Assembly: GCA_003695555.1 (NCBI GenBank)
Contig: RFIU01000328.1
Coordinates: 1 to 6,218 of the forward strand
DNA: 6,218 bases
Source: Alphaproteobacteria bacterium
GTDB lineage: Bacteria > Pseudomonadota > Alphaproteobacteria > Sphingomonadales > Rhodothalassiaceae
Direction of reading: 5' to 3'
The first letter of the stretch is position 1; each line of letters begins with the position of its first letter. Below are positions 1-5,522 of the stretch, piece by piece. The position numbers were made by a program, and so were the translations under genes. A model generated the notes under the pieces. It was given only the letters and a program-made list of their open reading frames with translations, searched no databases and was not told where the DNA came from.

Positions 1-129
1 ATCATCGCGCCCCGGCTGGAGACGGCGGGCAGCGAGACGCCCCTCAGCCGGCCGACCCGGCACTGCCAGCGCACGGCGGACGGAAAGGATGAGCGGGCCG
101 CATCCGGGCGGCGAGAATGGCGCCGGTGA
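1..129 (+). other. possible 3' end of an unrecognised upstream gene
   Basis: Two plus-strand frames enter from the left edge and end near the rnc start. The frame beginning at base 1 has G or C at almost every third codon position, like the real genes here, and stops with TGA at 127-129, one base before an in-frame ATG of rnc at 131. The frame beginning at base 3 stops with TGA at 90-92, overlapping the rnc ATG at 89 as ATGA. In many alphaproteobacteria lepB (signal peptidase I) precedes rnc, but I recognise no LepB motif in either short tail, so no product is named. Only about 30-43 codons are visible. Confidence 0.25.
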
Positions 130-883
130 CATGCCGGCGGACGGTCTGCATGATGATCTCGTCGTACGGATCGAGACGATCACCGGTCATCATTTCCGCG
201 ATTCTGGGCTGCTGCTGAGCGCGCTCACCCATCCGAGCACAGGGGAAAAGCACCACTATCAGCGGCTGGAGTTTCTCGGCGACCGGGTGCTCGGGCTGAT
301 CGTCGCGCACTGGCTTTATGACAGCTTTCCCGATGAGCCGGAAGGCCGCCTCAACCGCCGGCTGGCGGCCCTGGTGCGCAAGGAGGCGCTGGCCGAAATC
401 GCCGAAGAACTGGCCATCGGTGACCTCATTCGTCTCGATCAGGGTGCTGCCCGGGCCGGCGTCCAGCGGCAGGCAGCGGTGCTTGCCGACGTCATGGAGG
501 CGCTGATCGGTGCGCTCTATCTTGACGCCGGGCTGGAAGCGGCGCGCCGCTTCGTCATGCGCCACTGGAAGCCGCGTCTGGAGCGCGGGCCCGGCGTCTA
601 TCAGGATGCGAAATCGGCATTGCAGGAATGGCTGCATCGCCGCCGGTGGCCGCCGCCCGAATACCGCCTTGCTGCCCAAGAAGGCCCCGACCATGCCCCC
701 GTCTTCGAGATCGAGGTGGTGGTGCCGGGCCGGGGCAGTGCACGCGCGAAGGCCGGTTCGAAGCGTACCGCCGAGCAGCAGGCGGCGGCGCGGCTGCTTG
801 CCGAGTTCGATGCGGGAACGAATTCGTCGGCGGGCCGTTCACGTCCGAGTCGATCGAAGTCGAAAGCGAAGACGAAGGATTAG
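89..883 (+). CDS. rnc: Ribonuclease III
   Basis: Double-strand-specific endoribonuclease that processes rRNA precursors and other structured RNAs in the cytoplasm as a homodimer. The catalytic domain (about residues 23-165) carries the signature RLEFLGDRVLGL with E61 and D65, the E85 of EGRLNRR, and D134/E137 in ADVMEALIGALYLDAG; together these are the metal-binding acidic residues of the family. A double-stranded RNA-binding domain follows (about 173-240) with DAKSALQEWLH, GPDHAPVFEIEV and the closing SKRTAEQQAAARLL. Residue 58 is Gln where Escherichia coli has Glu38; I recall this in other alphaproteobacterial enzymes. The last 16 residues are a Ser/Lys/Arg-rich tail. The 264-residue product is slightly longer than the usual 220-250. 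ATG 89 has AAAGG immediately before it, which is too close for a good ribosome site, so ATG 131 (250 residues) is a real alternative. The gene is followed by era after 3 nt. Confidence 0.97.
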   Translation: MSGPHPGGENGAGDMPADGLHDDLVVRIETITGHHFRDSGLLLSALTHPSTGEKHHYQRLEFLGDRVLGLIVAHWLYDSFPDEPEGRLNRRLAALVRKEALAEIAEELAIGDLIRLDQGAARAGVQRQAAVLADVMEALIGALYLDAGLEAARRFVMRHWKPRLERGPGVYQDAKSALQEWLHRRRWPPPEYRLAAQEGPDHAPVFEIEVVVPGRGSARAKAGSKRTAEQQAAARLLAEFDAGTNSSAGRSRPSRSKSKAKTKD

Positions 884-886
884 AGA

Positions 887-1837
887 ATGGCGAAGGCCGC
901 GAAGACCGTCCGCGCGGCCGGTGCGGACGAGACGGGTGCAGAGCGATCCACGCGCTGCGGCTTCGTCGCGCTGATCGGCGCGCCGAACGCCGGCAAATCG
1001 ACCCTGCTCAACGCCCTCGTCGGCGAGAAAGTGGCGATCGTCACCCCGAAGGTGCAGACGACGCGCATGCGCCTGAAGGGCATTGCGATGATCGGGGACA
1101 GCCAGATCGTCTTCGTTGATACGCCGGGCATTTTCGCACCGCGCCGTCGTCTCGACCGGGCGATGGTCGCCGCCGCCTGGGAGGGTGCGCGCGATGCCGA
1201 CGAGGTGGTGCTGGTGATCGATGCCGAACGCGGCATCGATGCGCGCGTGGGGATGATCCTCGACGGGTTGAAGCAGGAGGGGCGGTCGGTCGTCGTCGCC
1301 CTCAACAAGATCGACCGGGTAAAAAAGCCGGTGCTGCTGGAACTCGCCCGTCGTCTCGACGAGACGGGCCTCGCCAGGCGGATCTTCATGATCTCGGCGA
1401 TCCGGGGCGAGGGCGTCGCCGATCTCAAGGCGTGGCTCGCCGACAATCTGCCGGAAGGCCCCTGGCTCTATCCCCCCGATCAGGTGACCGACATCGCCAA
1501 TCGGGTGATGGCGGCCGAGATCACGCGCGAGAAGATTTATCTGCGCTTGCACGAGGAACTGCCCTATCAGATCGCGGTCGAGACCGAAGAATGGGAGGAG
1601 CGCGACGACGGCTCGGTCGTGATCCGTCAGGTGATCCATGTCATGCGAGAGACGCAGAAGCGGATCGTCATCGGCCGTGGCGGGCGGATGCTTAAAGAAA
1701 TCGGCCGCGCCGCCCGTCTCGAAATGGAGGAGATCTTCGCCCGGCGGGTTCACCTCTTCCTTTTCGTGCGGGTTTCCGAACGCTGGCAGGACGAGCGCCG
1801 CCACTATCTCGAACTCGGTCTCGATTACGTGCGCTGA
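887..1837 (+). CDS. era: GTPase Era
   Basis: Essential-type GTPase that binds the 3' end of 16S rRNA and helps 30S subunit maturation. The 316-residue product has all G motifs: G1 GAPNAGKS (31-38), G2 around the QTTR threonines (58-59), G3 DTPG (78-81), G4 NKID (140-143) and G5 SAIRG (170-174). A C-terminal KH domain (about 201-305) carries the RNA-binding GRGG loop (263-266) within VIGRGGRMLKEIG. The N-terminal extension of about 22 residues, rich in Ala, Lys and Arg, is the main excess over the roughly 300-residue standard. A good Shine-Dalgarno sequence, GAAGGA at 874-879, lies inside the end of rnc, 7 nt before the ATG, which fixes this start. With only 3 nt separating it from rnc, coupled expression with RNase III is expected; both proteins act on rRNA. 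Confidence 0.98.
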   Translation: MAKAAKTVRAAGADETGAERSTRCGFVALIGAPNAGKSTLLNALVGEKVAIVTPKVQTTRMRLKGIAMIGDSQIVFVDTPGIFAPRRRLDRAMVAAAWEGARDADEVVLVIDAERGIDARVGMILDGLKQEGRSVVVALNKIDRVKKPVLLELARRLDETGLARRIFMISAIRGEGVADLKAWLADNLPEGPWLYPPDQVTDIANRVMAAEITREKIYLRLHEELPYQIAVETEEWEERDDGSVVIRQVIHVMRETQKRIVIGRGGRMLKEIGRAARLEMEEIFARRVHLFLFVRVSERWQDERRHYLELGLDYVR

Positions 1838-1850
1838 CAGCCGAACTCTT

Positions 1851-1887
1851 CTTTGCCACGCGTCACCGCTTTGCCACGCGTCACCGC
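1851..1887 (+). repeat. perfect tandem duplication of an 18-bp unit
   Basis: The unit CTTTGCCACGCGTCACCG occurs twice with no mismatch (1851-1868 and 1869-1886), and one further base of the unit (C1887) follows. It lies 13 nt after the era stop and 64 nt before the chosen recO start. Each unit holds the palindrome ACGCGT. Replication slippage is the likely origin. No terminator-like hairpin with a T run is evident, so era and recO may still be co-transcribed through it. Confidence 0.95.
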
Positions 1888-1950
1888 GCACCGGACCGCT
1901 GAGTGCTCTCCCGGCTTTCTCGGCGTCCGAAGATCGGCTATGGACGCTGC

Positions 1951-2751
1951 ATGATCGAATGGCGTGACGAAGGCATCGTGCTGGCGGTGCGCCGCCACGG
2001 CGAGGCGCATGCCCTGCTCGACGTGATGAGCGCCGGGCACGGTCGTTGGTGCGCGCTGGTGCATGGCGGTGCGTCGCGCGCGAAACAGGCGCTGCTGCAG
2101 CCGGGCAACCGTCTCGATCTCGTCTGGCGGGCGCGGCTTGCCGATCAGCTCGGCCATTTCGGGGTCGAGCCTGCCGCCCTTCATGCCGGCAGCATCCTTG
2201 GCGACCCGCTGCGCCTGAAGCTCATGCTGGCGGCAGTGGCGCTGGTGCTCGGCATCGTGCCCGAACGTCATCCCTATCCGCGCATTCATGCCGGGCTTGC
2301 CGGTCTGCTGGAACTGCTGACGATCTCCGATGCGCCACCGCTGCGCCTCGGCGAAGGGCTGGTGCGTTTCGAGCTCGGCCTGCTCGCCGATCTCGGCTTC
2401 GGGCTCGATCTCGCATGCTGCGCGGTAACGGGAAGCAGCGAAGATCTGACCCATGTCTCACCGAAGTCGGGCCGCGCCGTCTCGCGCGAGGCCGGCGCAC
2501 CCTGGGTCGATCGTCTGCTCGATCTTCCGGCTTTCCTGCGTCCCGGCGCGAATGCCGGCCCTTCGGATGACGAGGAGCTGGAGCAGGGCTTTCGCCTGAC
2601 CGGCCACTTCCTCGCCCGTCATGCCTTCGCCGCCACCCACCGGCCGATCCCGCCGGTCCGCAGCGATGCGATCGCCGCCCTGCTTGCGGCGACCGGGAAG
2701 GAGGCCGAGCGAACGCAGCTGGCAGCGGATGCGCAGCCACCCCGCGCATGA
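1951..2751 (+). CDS. recO: DNA repair protein RecO
   Basis: RecO anneals single-stranded DNA and, with RecR, loads RecA onto SSB-coated DNA in the RecFOR recombination pathway. The N-terminal OB-fold (about residues 1-75) begins with MIEWRDEGIVLAVRRHGE, the usual alphaproteobacterial opening. The helical core shows LKLMLAAVALVLGIVPERHP and LRLGEGLVRFELGLLADLGFG, followed by the family signature CAVTG and the segment SPKSGRAVSRE (171-181). Of the CxxC pairs seen in zinc-binding RecO proteins only C156/C157 remain, as is common in this class. The 266-residue length is normal (240-270). ATG 1951 is chosen because the conserved N-terminus begins there; GGA at 1942-1944 is a weak ribosome site. 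An in-frame GTG at 1903 would add 16 residues that look unconserved. The gap to era is 113 nt. Confidence 0.95.
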   Translation: MIEWRDEGIVLAVRRHGEAHALLDVMSAGHGRWCALVHGGASRAKQALLQPGNRLDLVWRARLADQLGHFGVEPAALHAGSILGDPLRLKLMLAAVALVLGIVPERHPYPRIHAGLAGLLELLTISDAPPLRLGEGLVRFELGLLADLGFGLDLACCAVTGSSEDLTHVSPKSGRAVSREAGAPWVDRLLDLPAFLRPGANAGPSDDEELEQGFRLTGHFLARHAFAATHRPIPPVRSDAIAALLAATGKEAERTQLAADAQPPRA

Positions 2752-2784
2752 GTGCATTACCGAGAGGATCTTCGCGTATTAGAG

Positions 2785-2794
2785 ATGGATCCAT
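2785..2794. repeat. 10-bp perfect palindrome beside a candidate promoter
   Basis: ATGGATCCAT reads the same on both strands. It lies in the AT-richer stretch after recO and abuts the candidate -35 element at 2794. It could be an operator half-site pair or chance; one copy only was seen. Confidence 0.3.
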
Positions 2795-2822
2795 TGCAGA
2801 ATGTGTCCATGCGTTCTATGAA
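2794..2822 (+). promoter_or_regulatory. candidate sigma-70-type promoter for the oxygenase gene
   Basis: TTGCAG (2794-2799) and TATGAA (2817-2822) are separated by exactly 17 nt. They match the TTGACA and TATAAT consensus at 3 and 4 positions. The stretch 2752-2830 is clearly more AT-rich than its surroundings and lies between recO and the next plus-strand gene, where a promoter is expected. Transcription would begin near 2829 and give a leader of about 90 nt. The match is moderate and untested. Confidence 0.35.
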
Positions 2823-2875
2823 TCGTGATCGGCGGCCGGCGCAAGGGGGGCGCTGACCTGCCGGGGCGCAACCGG

Positions 2876-2901
2876 GGCACGGTCGCGATAGGGGCCGTGC
2901 C
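2876..2901 (+). promoter_or_regulatory. hairpin in the leader of the oxygenase gene
   Basis: GGCACGG (2876-2882) pairs perfectly with CCGTGCC (2895-2901). The stem can extend inward by a G-U and a C-G pair, leaving an 8-nt loop. It ends 6 nt before the purine-rich ribosome site of the downstream gene and has no T run, so it is not a terminator; an effect on translation is possible but speculative. Confidence 0.4.
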
Positions 2902-2907
2902 GTCAAC

Positions 2908-2916
2908 GGGGGAAGG
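2908..2916 (+). promoter_or_regulatory. ribosome binding site that decides the oxygenase start
   Basis: GGGGGAAGG lies 4 nt before ATG 2921. This strong site favours ATG 2921 over the in-frame GTG at 2825, whose 32 extra codons encode a Gly/Arg-rich stretch without family resemblance. Confidence 0.6.
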
Positions 2917-2920
2917 CGAG

Positions 2921-3526
2921 ATGCAGAAGTCGAAGGGCGAGGTCCGGCCGATCTTCCCGGCCGGCGCGGTGGTGCGCTATCGCAATGAGAAACATGAGGA
3001 CATCCCGCTCGACGGGCTGGAATTCTTTCCCAATTTCGGCTCGAAGACCGAATCGACCAGTCAGCACCGCAATATCCTCAAAGAGGCGCGCTTTCAGGCG
3101 CTTGCCGGCTTTCTCGAAGAGTGCGTGAAGGACTATCTCGACAATGTCTATGCCTATGAATACGAGGGGTTCGAGATCGTCCACGCATGGGTCAACCGAG
3201 CGCCGCTCGGCGGCTTCCAGCGGATGCACTATCACGGCAATTCGGTGATTTCTGGCGTCTATTATCTGAAGGCGGATCCGAATTTCAGCGCGCCGCTGAT
3301 GTTCGAGAAGCCGGAGATGAACACCCAGCCCTATATCGCCATCGCGACGCGCGAACAGACCATCTTCACCGCCAATCAGGTCGCCTATCCGTCCGAGACC
3401 GGTATCGCCTATCTCTTCCCCAGCCAGATCAAGCACGGCTATGAGGTGCCGACCAAGGGCGGCGAGCGGATCAGCCTCGCCTTCAATGTCATGCTCAGCG
3501 GCATCGGCCTGTTCTACCGCCTGTGA
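2921..3526 (+). CDS. putative 2OG-Fe(II) oxygenase (TIGR02466/PF13759-like)
   Basis: The 201-residue product resembles a family of putative 2-oxoglutarate- and iron-dependent oxygenases also known from cyanophages and marine bacteria. These presumably hydroxylate a substrate that has not been established. The double-stranded beta-helix core is recognisable: MHYHGNSVISGVYYL (102-116) matches the family's HxHxxSxxSGVYYL strand, with H103 and/or H105 as likely iron ligands. AYLFPSQIKHGYEVP (163-177) supplies the distal ligand H172, and R183 in GGERISLAFN is the expected 2-oxoglutarate-binding arginine. The usual HxD/E motif appears as HxH, which I recall being normal for this family. There is no signal peptide, so it is cytoplasmic. 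The gene seems to stand alone with its own promoter region after recO, and its last 13 nt overlap the end of the convergent gene. Substrate and role cannot be read from the sequence. Confidence 0.8.
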   Translation: MQKSKGEVRPIFPAGAVVRYRNEKHEDIPLDGLEFFPNFGSKTESTSQHRNILKEARFQALAGFLEECVKDYLDNVYAYEYEGFEIVHAWVNRAPLGGFQRMHYHGNSVISGVYYLKADPNFSAPLMFEKPEMNTQPYIAIATREQTIFTANQVAYPSETGIAYLFPSQIKHGYEVPTKGGERISLAFNVMLSGIGLFYRL

Positions 3527-4680
3527 GGGGGCGAGCGCCGACGCTCCAGCACGTGGATCTCGAAACGGCCGGTAAGACCGTTTCTCTTGTGGTAGTATAG
3601 CCGCCGACCGTCCGGGCCGAGAGCCGGCGCCTCTGCGAATCCGGTGATCGCGCTGACGATGCGCGGCCGGCCGAAGGGGACGTCGCGTGAGGGGCGCTCG
3701 GCACGCATCGTATCGAGATGCAGGGCACCGTTCTCTCGGCGCAACCGGGTATAGAGGATTTCCCGTTCGTCGGCGGAAAGAGTCGCGCCATAGACGACCT
3801 CGTCCGCATTGATGGACGCGAAGATCGCAGCCGAATCCGGCTGTGGCACGAAATGATCACCGACCCGACGAGCAAGAAAGAAACGGGATTTCGTCGGCGG
3901 CGGCCCATCCCCGAACCATGTCTGCGTGGCATAGATGGTGCGGCCGTCGCGGCTGACCTCGATGTCCATGTTGAGCCAGCCGAAACGTCCTTCGGCAAGT
4001 TCGGGCAGCGGGTGGATGTCACCGACTTCGCCGTCGTGGAATTTCCCTGCGTAGATCGTGGCCAGGCTGCCGGGACGATAGTTTCGGGTCGAGACGAAAT
4101 AGAAGCGCCCCGTCCGGTCCATTGTCGGCACACCATCGACGGCAGGGCTGTTGACGCCGCTGAGGGGTCCTAGAAAACGGAAGTGCGTGTCGTCGATTCG
4201 TTCGGCGTGGAAGATGTCTTTGCCTGTCTTTCCACCGGCGTTGTTGAAGAAAAGATATCGCCCATCGGCGGACACGAAGGGCTCCATGGCGTCGCCGTCG
4301 TATCCCATGATCCGAACGAGGCGATCGTTGACGAACTCGTCGATGCGGTTCTGACCGGCATCCCCTGCAGCTTGCCTGCCGGCGGTGCCGCGCTCGCCGG
4401 CCTCGAAGCGTGCAAGAATGTCATTGAGCAGGGCGTCGGCCTCGGCCAGTCGGCCATGGTCGGCAAGCACCTTGACCTGCCGCATCCGGGGCACGATCAT
4501 CGATACGTCGCGTCCCTCACGCACCCATTCTTCGAGATGGGCGACGGCACGTGCCGCCTTGGCCCGGATTCGTCGCGGGTCCGGCCCGGCGAGGGCGCCT
4601 TGAAGCGCGACCAGAACAAGAGCGAGCAGCAGGCCGAAGCGAAAGACGGTGCGCAGGCGGGTCGAACGGCACGGAGGCAT
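3514..4680 (-). CDS. exported PD40/TolB-like beta-propeller protein
   Basis: The 388-residue product begins with a clear signal peptide: Arg-containing n-region, hydrophobic FGLLLALVLVALQGALA (residues about 15-31) and a likely cleavage after ALA31, so it is secreted to the periplasm or anchored there. Residues about 33-98 are predicted helical by composition (EEWVREGRD, RLAEADALLNDIL). Then come about five WD40-like (PD40) motifs with a recurring S/D-x-DGR-x-[LIF]-Y/F core: EPFVSADGRYLFFNN (133-147), PTMDRTGRFYFVSTRN (185-200), DIEVSRDGRTIYATQT (239-254), ATLSADEREILYTRL (299-313) and APALGPDGRRLYYHK (351-365). Such propellers usually bind proteins or ligands; I cannot name a partner. No catalytic motif was seen. 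A ribosome site, GAGAGGGGAG, precedes ATG 4680 by 4 nt. It is 189 nt downstream of the DUF3501 gene on the same strand and converges with the oxygenase gene. Confidence 0.8.
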   Translation of the reverse strand: MPPCRSTRLRTVFRFGLLLALVLVALQGALAGPDPRRIRAKAARAVAHLEEWVREGRDVSMIVPRMRQVKVLADHGRLAEADALLNDILARFEAGERGTAGRQAAGDAGQNRIDEFVNDRLVRIMGYDGDAMEPFVSADGRYLFFNNAGGKTGKDIFHAERIDDTHFRFLGPLSGVNSPAVDGVPTMDRTGRFYFVSTRNYRPGSLATIYAGKFHDGEVGDIHPLPELAEGRFGWLNMDIEVSRDGRTIYATQTWFGDGPPPTKSRFFLARRVGDHFVPQPDSAAIFASINADEVVYGATLSADEREILYTRLRRENGALHLDTMRAERPSRDVPFGRPRIVSAITGFAEAPALGPDGRRLYYHKRNGLTGRFEIHVLERRRSPPHRR

Positions 4681-4869
4681 GAAGCTCCCCTCTCATTGCT
4701 GGCGTGGCCAAACCGCCCCCCACGCAACTTTCATCCAGAATGCCGGCCGGCAAAAGCATCCATCATTGCCACTCGCCGATACCATAAAGTGGCCCTGCCA
4801 TGGGCGGCGGAAGGAGTAACGATAACACAGGATCGGCAGGACGAGAAAAGGGACGCCGATGGCCGCTCC
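4681..4869 (-). other. intergenic leader between DUF3501 and the propeller gene
   Basis: This 189-nt stretch holds no plausible gene. On the minus strand it contains, in order: a weak inverted repeat (GCCGAT 4855-4860 with ATCGGC 4832-4837, 17-nt spacer), a 12-bp palindrome TGCCGGCCGGCA (4741-4752), and a 6-bp inverted repeat GCGTGG/CCACGC (4702-4707, 4720-4725; 12-nt loop) starting about 22 nt before the propeller start codon. No convincing -35/-10 pair was found, so whether the propeller gene has its own promoter is unresolved. Confidence 0.5.
4832..4860 (-). terminator. weak candidate terminator after the DUF3501 gene
   Basis: The inverted repeat ATCGGC/GCCGAT encloses 17 nt beginning 9 nt after the DUF3501 stop. 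The stem is only 6 bp, and the T-rich CCCTTTTC lies in the loop rather than after the stem. A working intrinsic terminator is therefore doubtful. Confidence 0.2.
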
Positions 4870-5463
4870 TTACCTAATGTCCCCCTTCAGCTCTTCGACC
4901 ACCTCGGGCGGGATGACGGCAAGGTGGCGGTAGTGGGGGTGGTCGATGGCGAAGATGACGGGGCCCTGTGTCGCCTTGAACTTCGCGGCCTGCTCGTCGG
5001 TCATCGGGAAGTGCATGAAGTGGACGGACGAGGCGCGGCCGTCGTCCGTCGAGCGTTCGACGTCGTGTTCCGGCACGCCCTTCACGATCTCGCCGTCGAA
5101 GCGGATCGCCATCGCGTGCTCCACCCCGCCGAGGCGCGAGAGAATCCGTTCGCGGCGATCCGGGTCCTCGATCTCGAACATCACGGTGGCGACCAGCTCA
5201 TGCCCGTTCGGCACCAGCGGCGCGTAGGCCGCGAGCTCGTCGGCGATCTGCTCCTCGCCGCCCTTTTCGGCCAGCAGCATCTCGTGCACCTGGTACCACA
5301 TCGAGTCCCAGTTCTCGAAAATCACCGTCACGTGCGGTCCGACCGCGAGGCGCCGCCGCTTCTTGCGCGCGATATGCTCACGACGCCTGTCTTTGCGGAT
5401 CCGGGCATATTCCTCGAGCGGCAGAATATCCTCGCGGGTCAGAGTCCGTTCGCTCTTCGGCAT
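4870..5463 (-). CDS. DUF3501 family protein
   Basis: The 197-residue soluble protein matches the DUF3501 pattern along its whole length: LTREDILPLEEYARIR (8-23), RREHIARKKRRRLAVGP (27-43) followed by TVIFENWDSMWYQVHEML (46-63), PLVPNGHELVATVMFEIED (82-100), LGGVEHAMAI (111-120), the segment DGRASSVHFMHFP (141-153), and a His-rich end DHPHYRH (174-180). The molecular function is unknown. In many proteobacteria the family is encoded next to a CCG-domain Fe-S oxidoreductase and a rubrerythrin, which suggests a role in redox or oxidative-stress chemistry; that is inference from neighbourhood. Conserved His residues could bind metal, also inference. The start is firm: AAGGAGAG (5469-5476) lies 5 nt before the ATG. 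The gene follows the truncated Fe-S gene after 59 nt on the same strand and is itself intact. Confidence 0.88.
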   Translation of the reverse strand: MPKSERTLTREDILPLEEYARIRKDRRREHIARKKRRRLAVGPHVTVIFENWDSMWYQVHEMLLAEKGGEEQIADELAAYAPLVPNGHELVATVMFEIEDPDRRERILSRLGGVEHAMAIRFDGEIVKGVPEHDVERSTDDGRASSVHFMHFPMTDEQAAKFKATQGPVIFAIDHPHYRHLAVIPPEVVEELKGDIR

Positions 5464-5491
5464 CCCGTCTCTCCTTGATTATCAGTAATCG

Positions 5492-5505
5492 TTACGGTTC
5501 CGTAA
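5492..5505. promoter_or_regulatory. inverted repeat between the Fe-S and DUF3501 genes
   Basis: TTACGG-TT-CCGTAA is a 6+2+6 inverted repeat in an AT-rich 59-nt gap, 28 nt upstream of the DUF3501 start codon. Its size and symmetry fit a dimeric repressor site or a small mRNA hairpin (5-bp stem, 4-nt loop). There is no T run, so it is not a terminator. No regulator can be assigned. Confidence 0.4.
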
Positions 5506-5522
5506 TGGATGGATCGGGCGGA

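Noticed and set aside
44..694. 216-codon minus-strand open frame opposite rnc
   Set aside because: It is a GC-driven shadow of RNase III, whose catalytic and RNA-binding motifs are all in the plus frame.
839..1891. 350-codon minus-strand open frame opposite era
   Set aside because: It is the mirror of the well-supported Era coding sequence, has no recognisable motif and no ribosome site that I could see.
1903..1950. GTG start at 1903 for RecO
   Set aside because: RecO homologues begin at the M-(I)-EWRDEGIV segment encoded from 1951; the 16 extra residues are basic and unconserved in appearance.
1838..1950. The 18-bp repeat as a CRISPR array or terminator
   Set aside because: There is no spacer between the two copies, only two units, and no hairpin followed by a T run.
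2825..2920. GTG start at 2825 for the oxygenase
   Set aside because: It would lie at or before the predicted transcription start, adds a low-complexity Gly/Arg stretch, and ATG 2921 has a strong ribosome site.
4183..5478. 431-codon plus-strand open frame running antisense through the propeller and DUF3501 genes
   Set aside because: It is antisense to two genes with clear family resemblance, crosses their intergenic gap, has no recognisable domain and is explained by high GC content suppressing stop codons.
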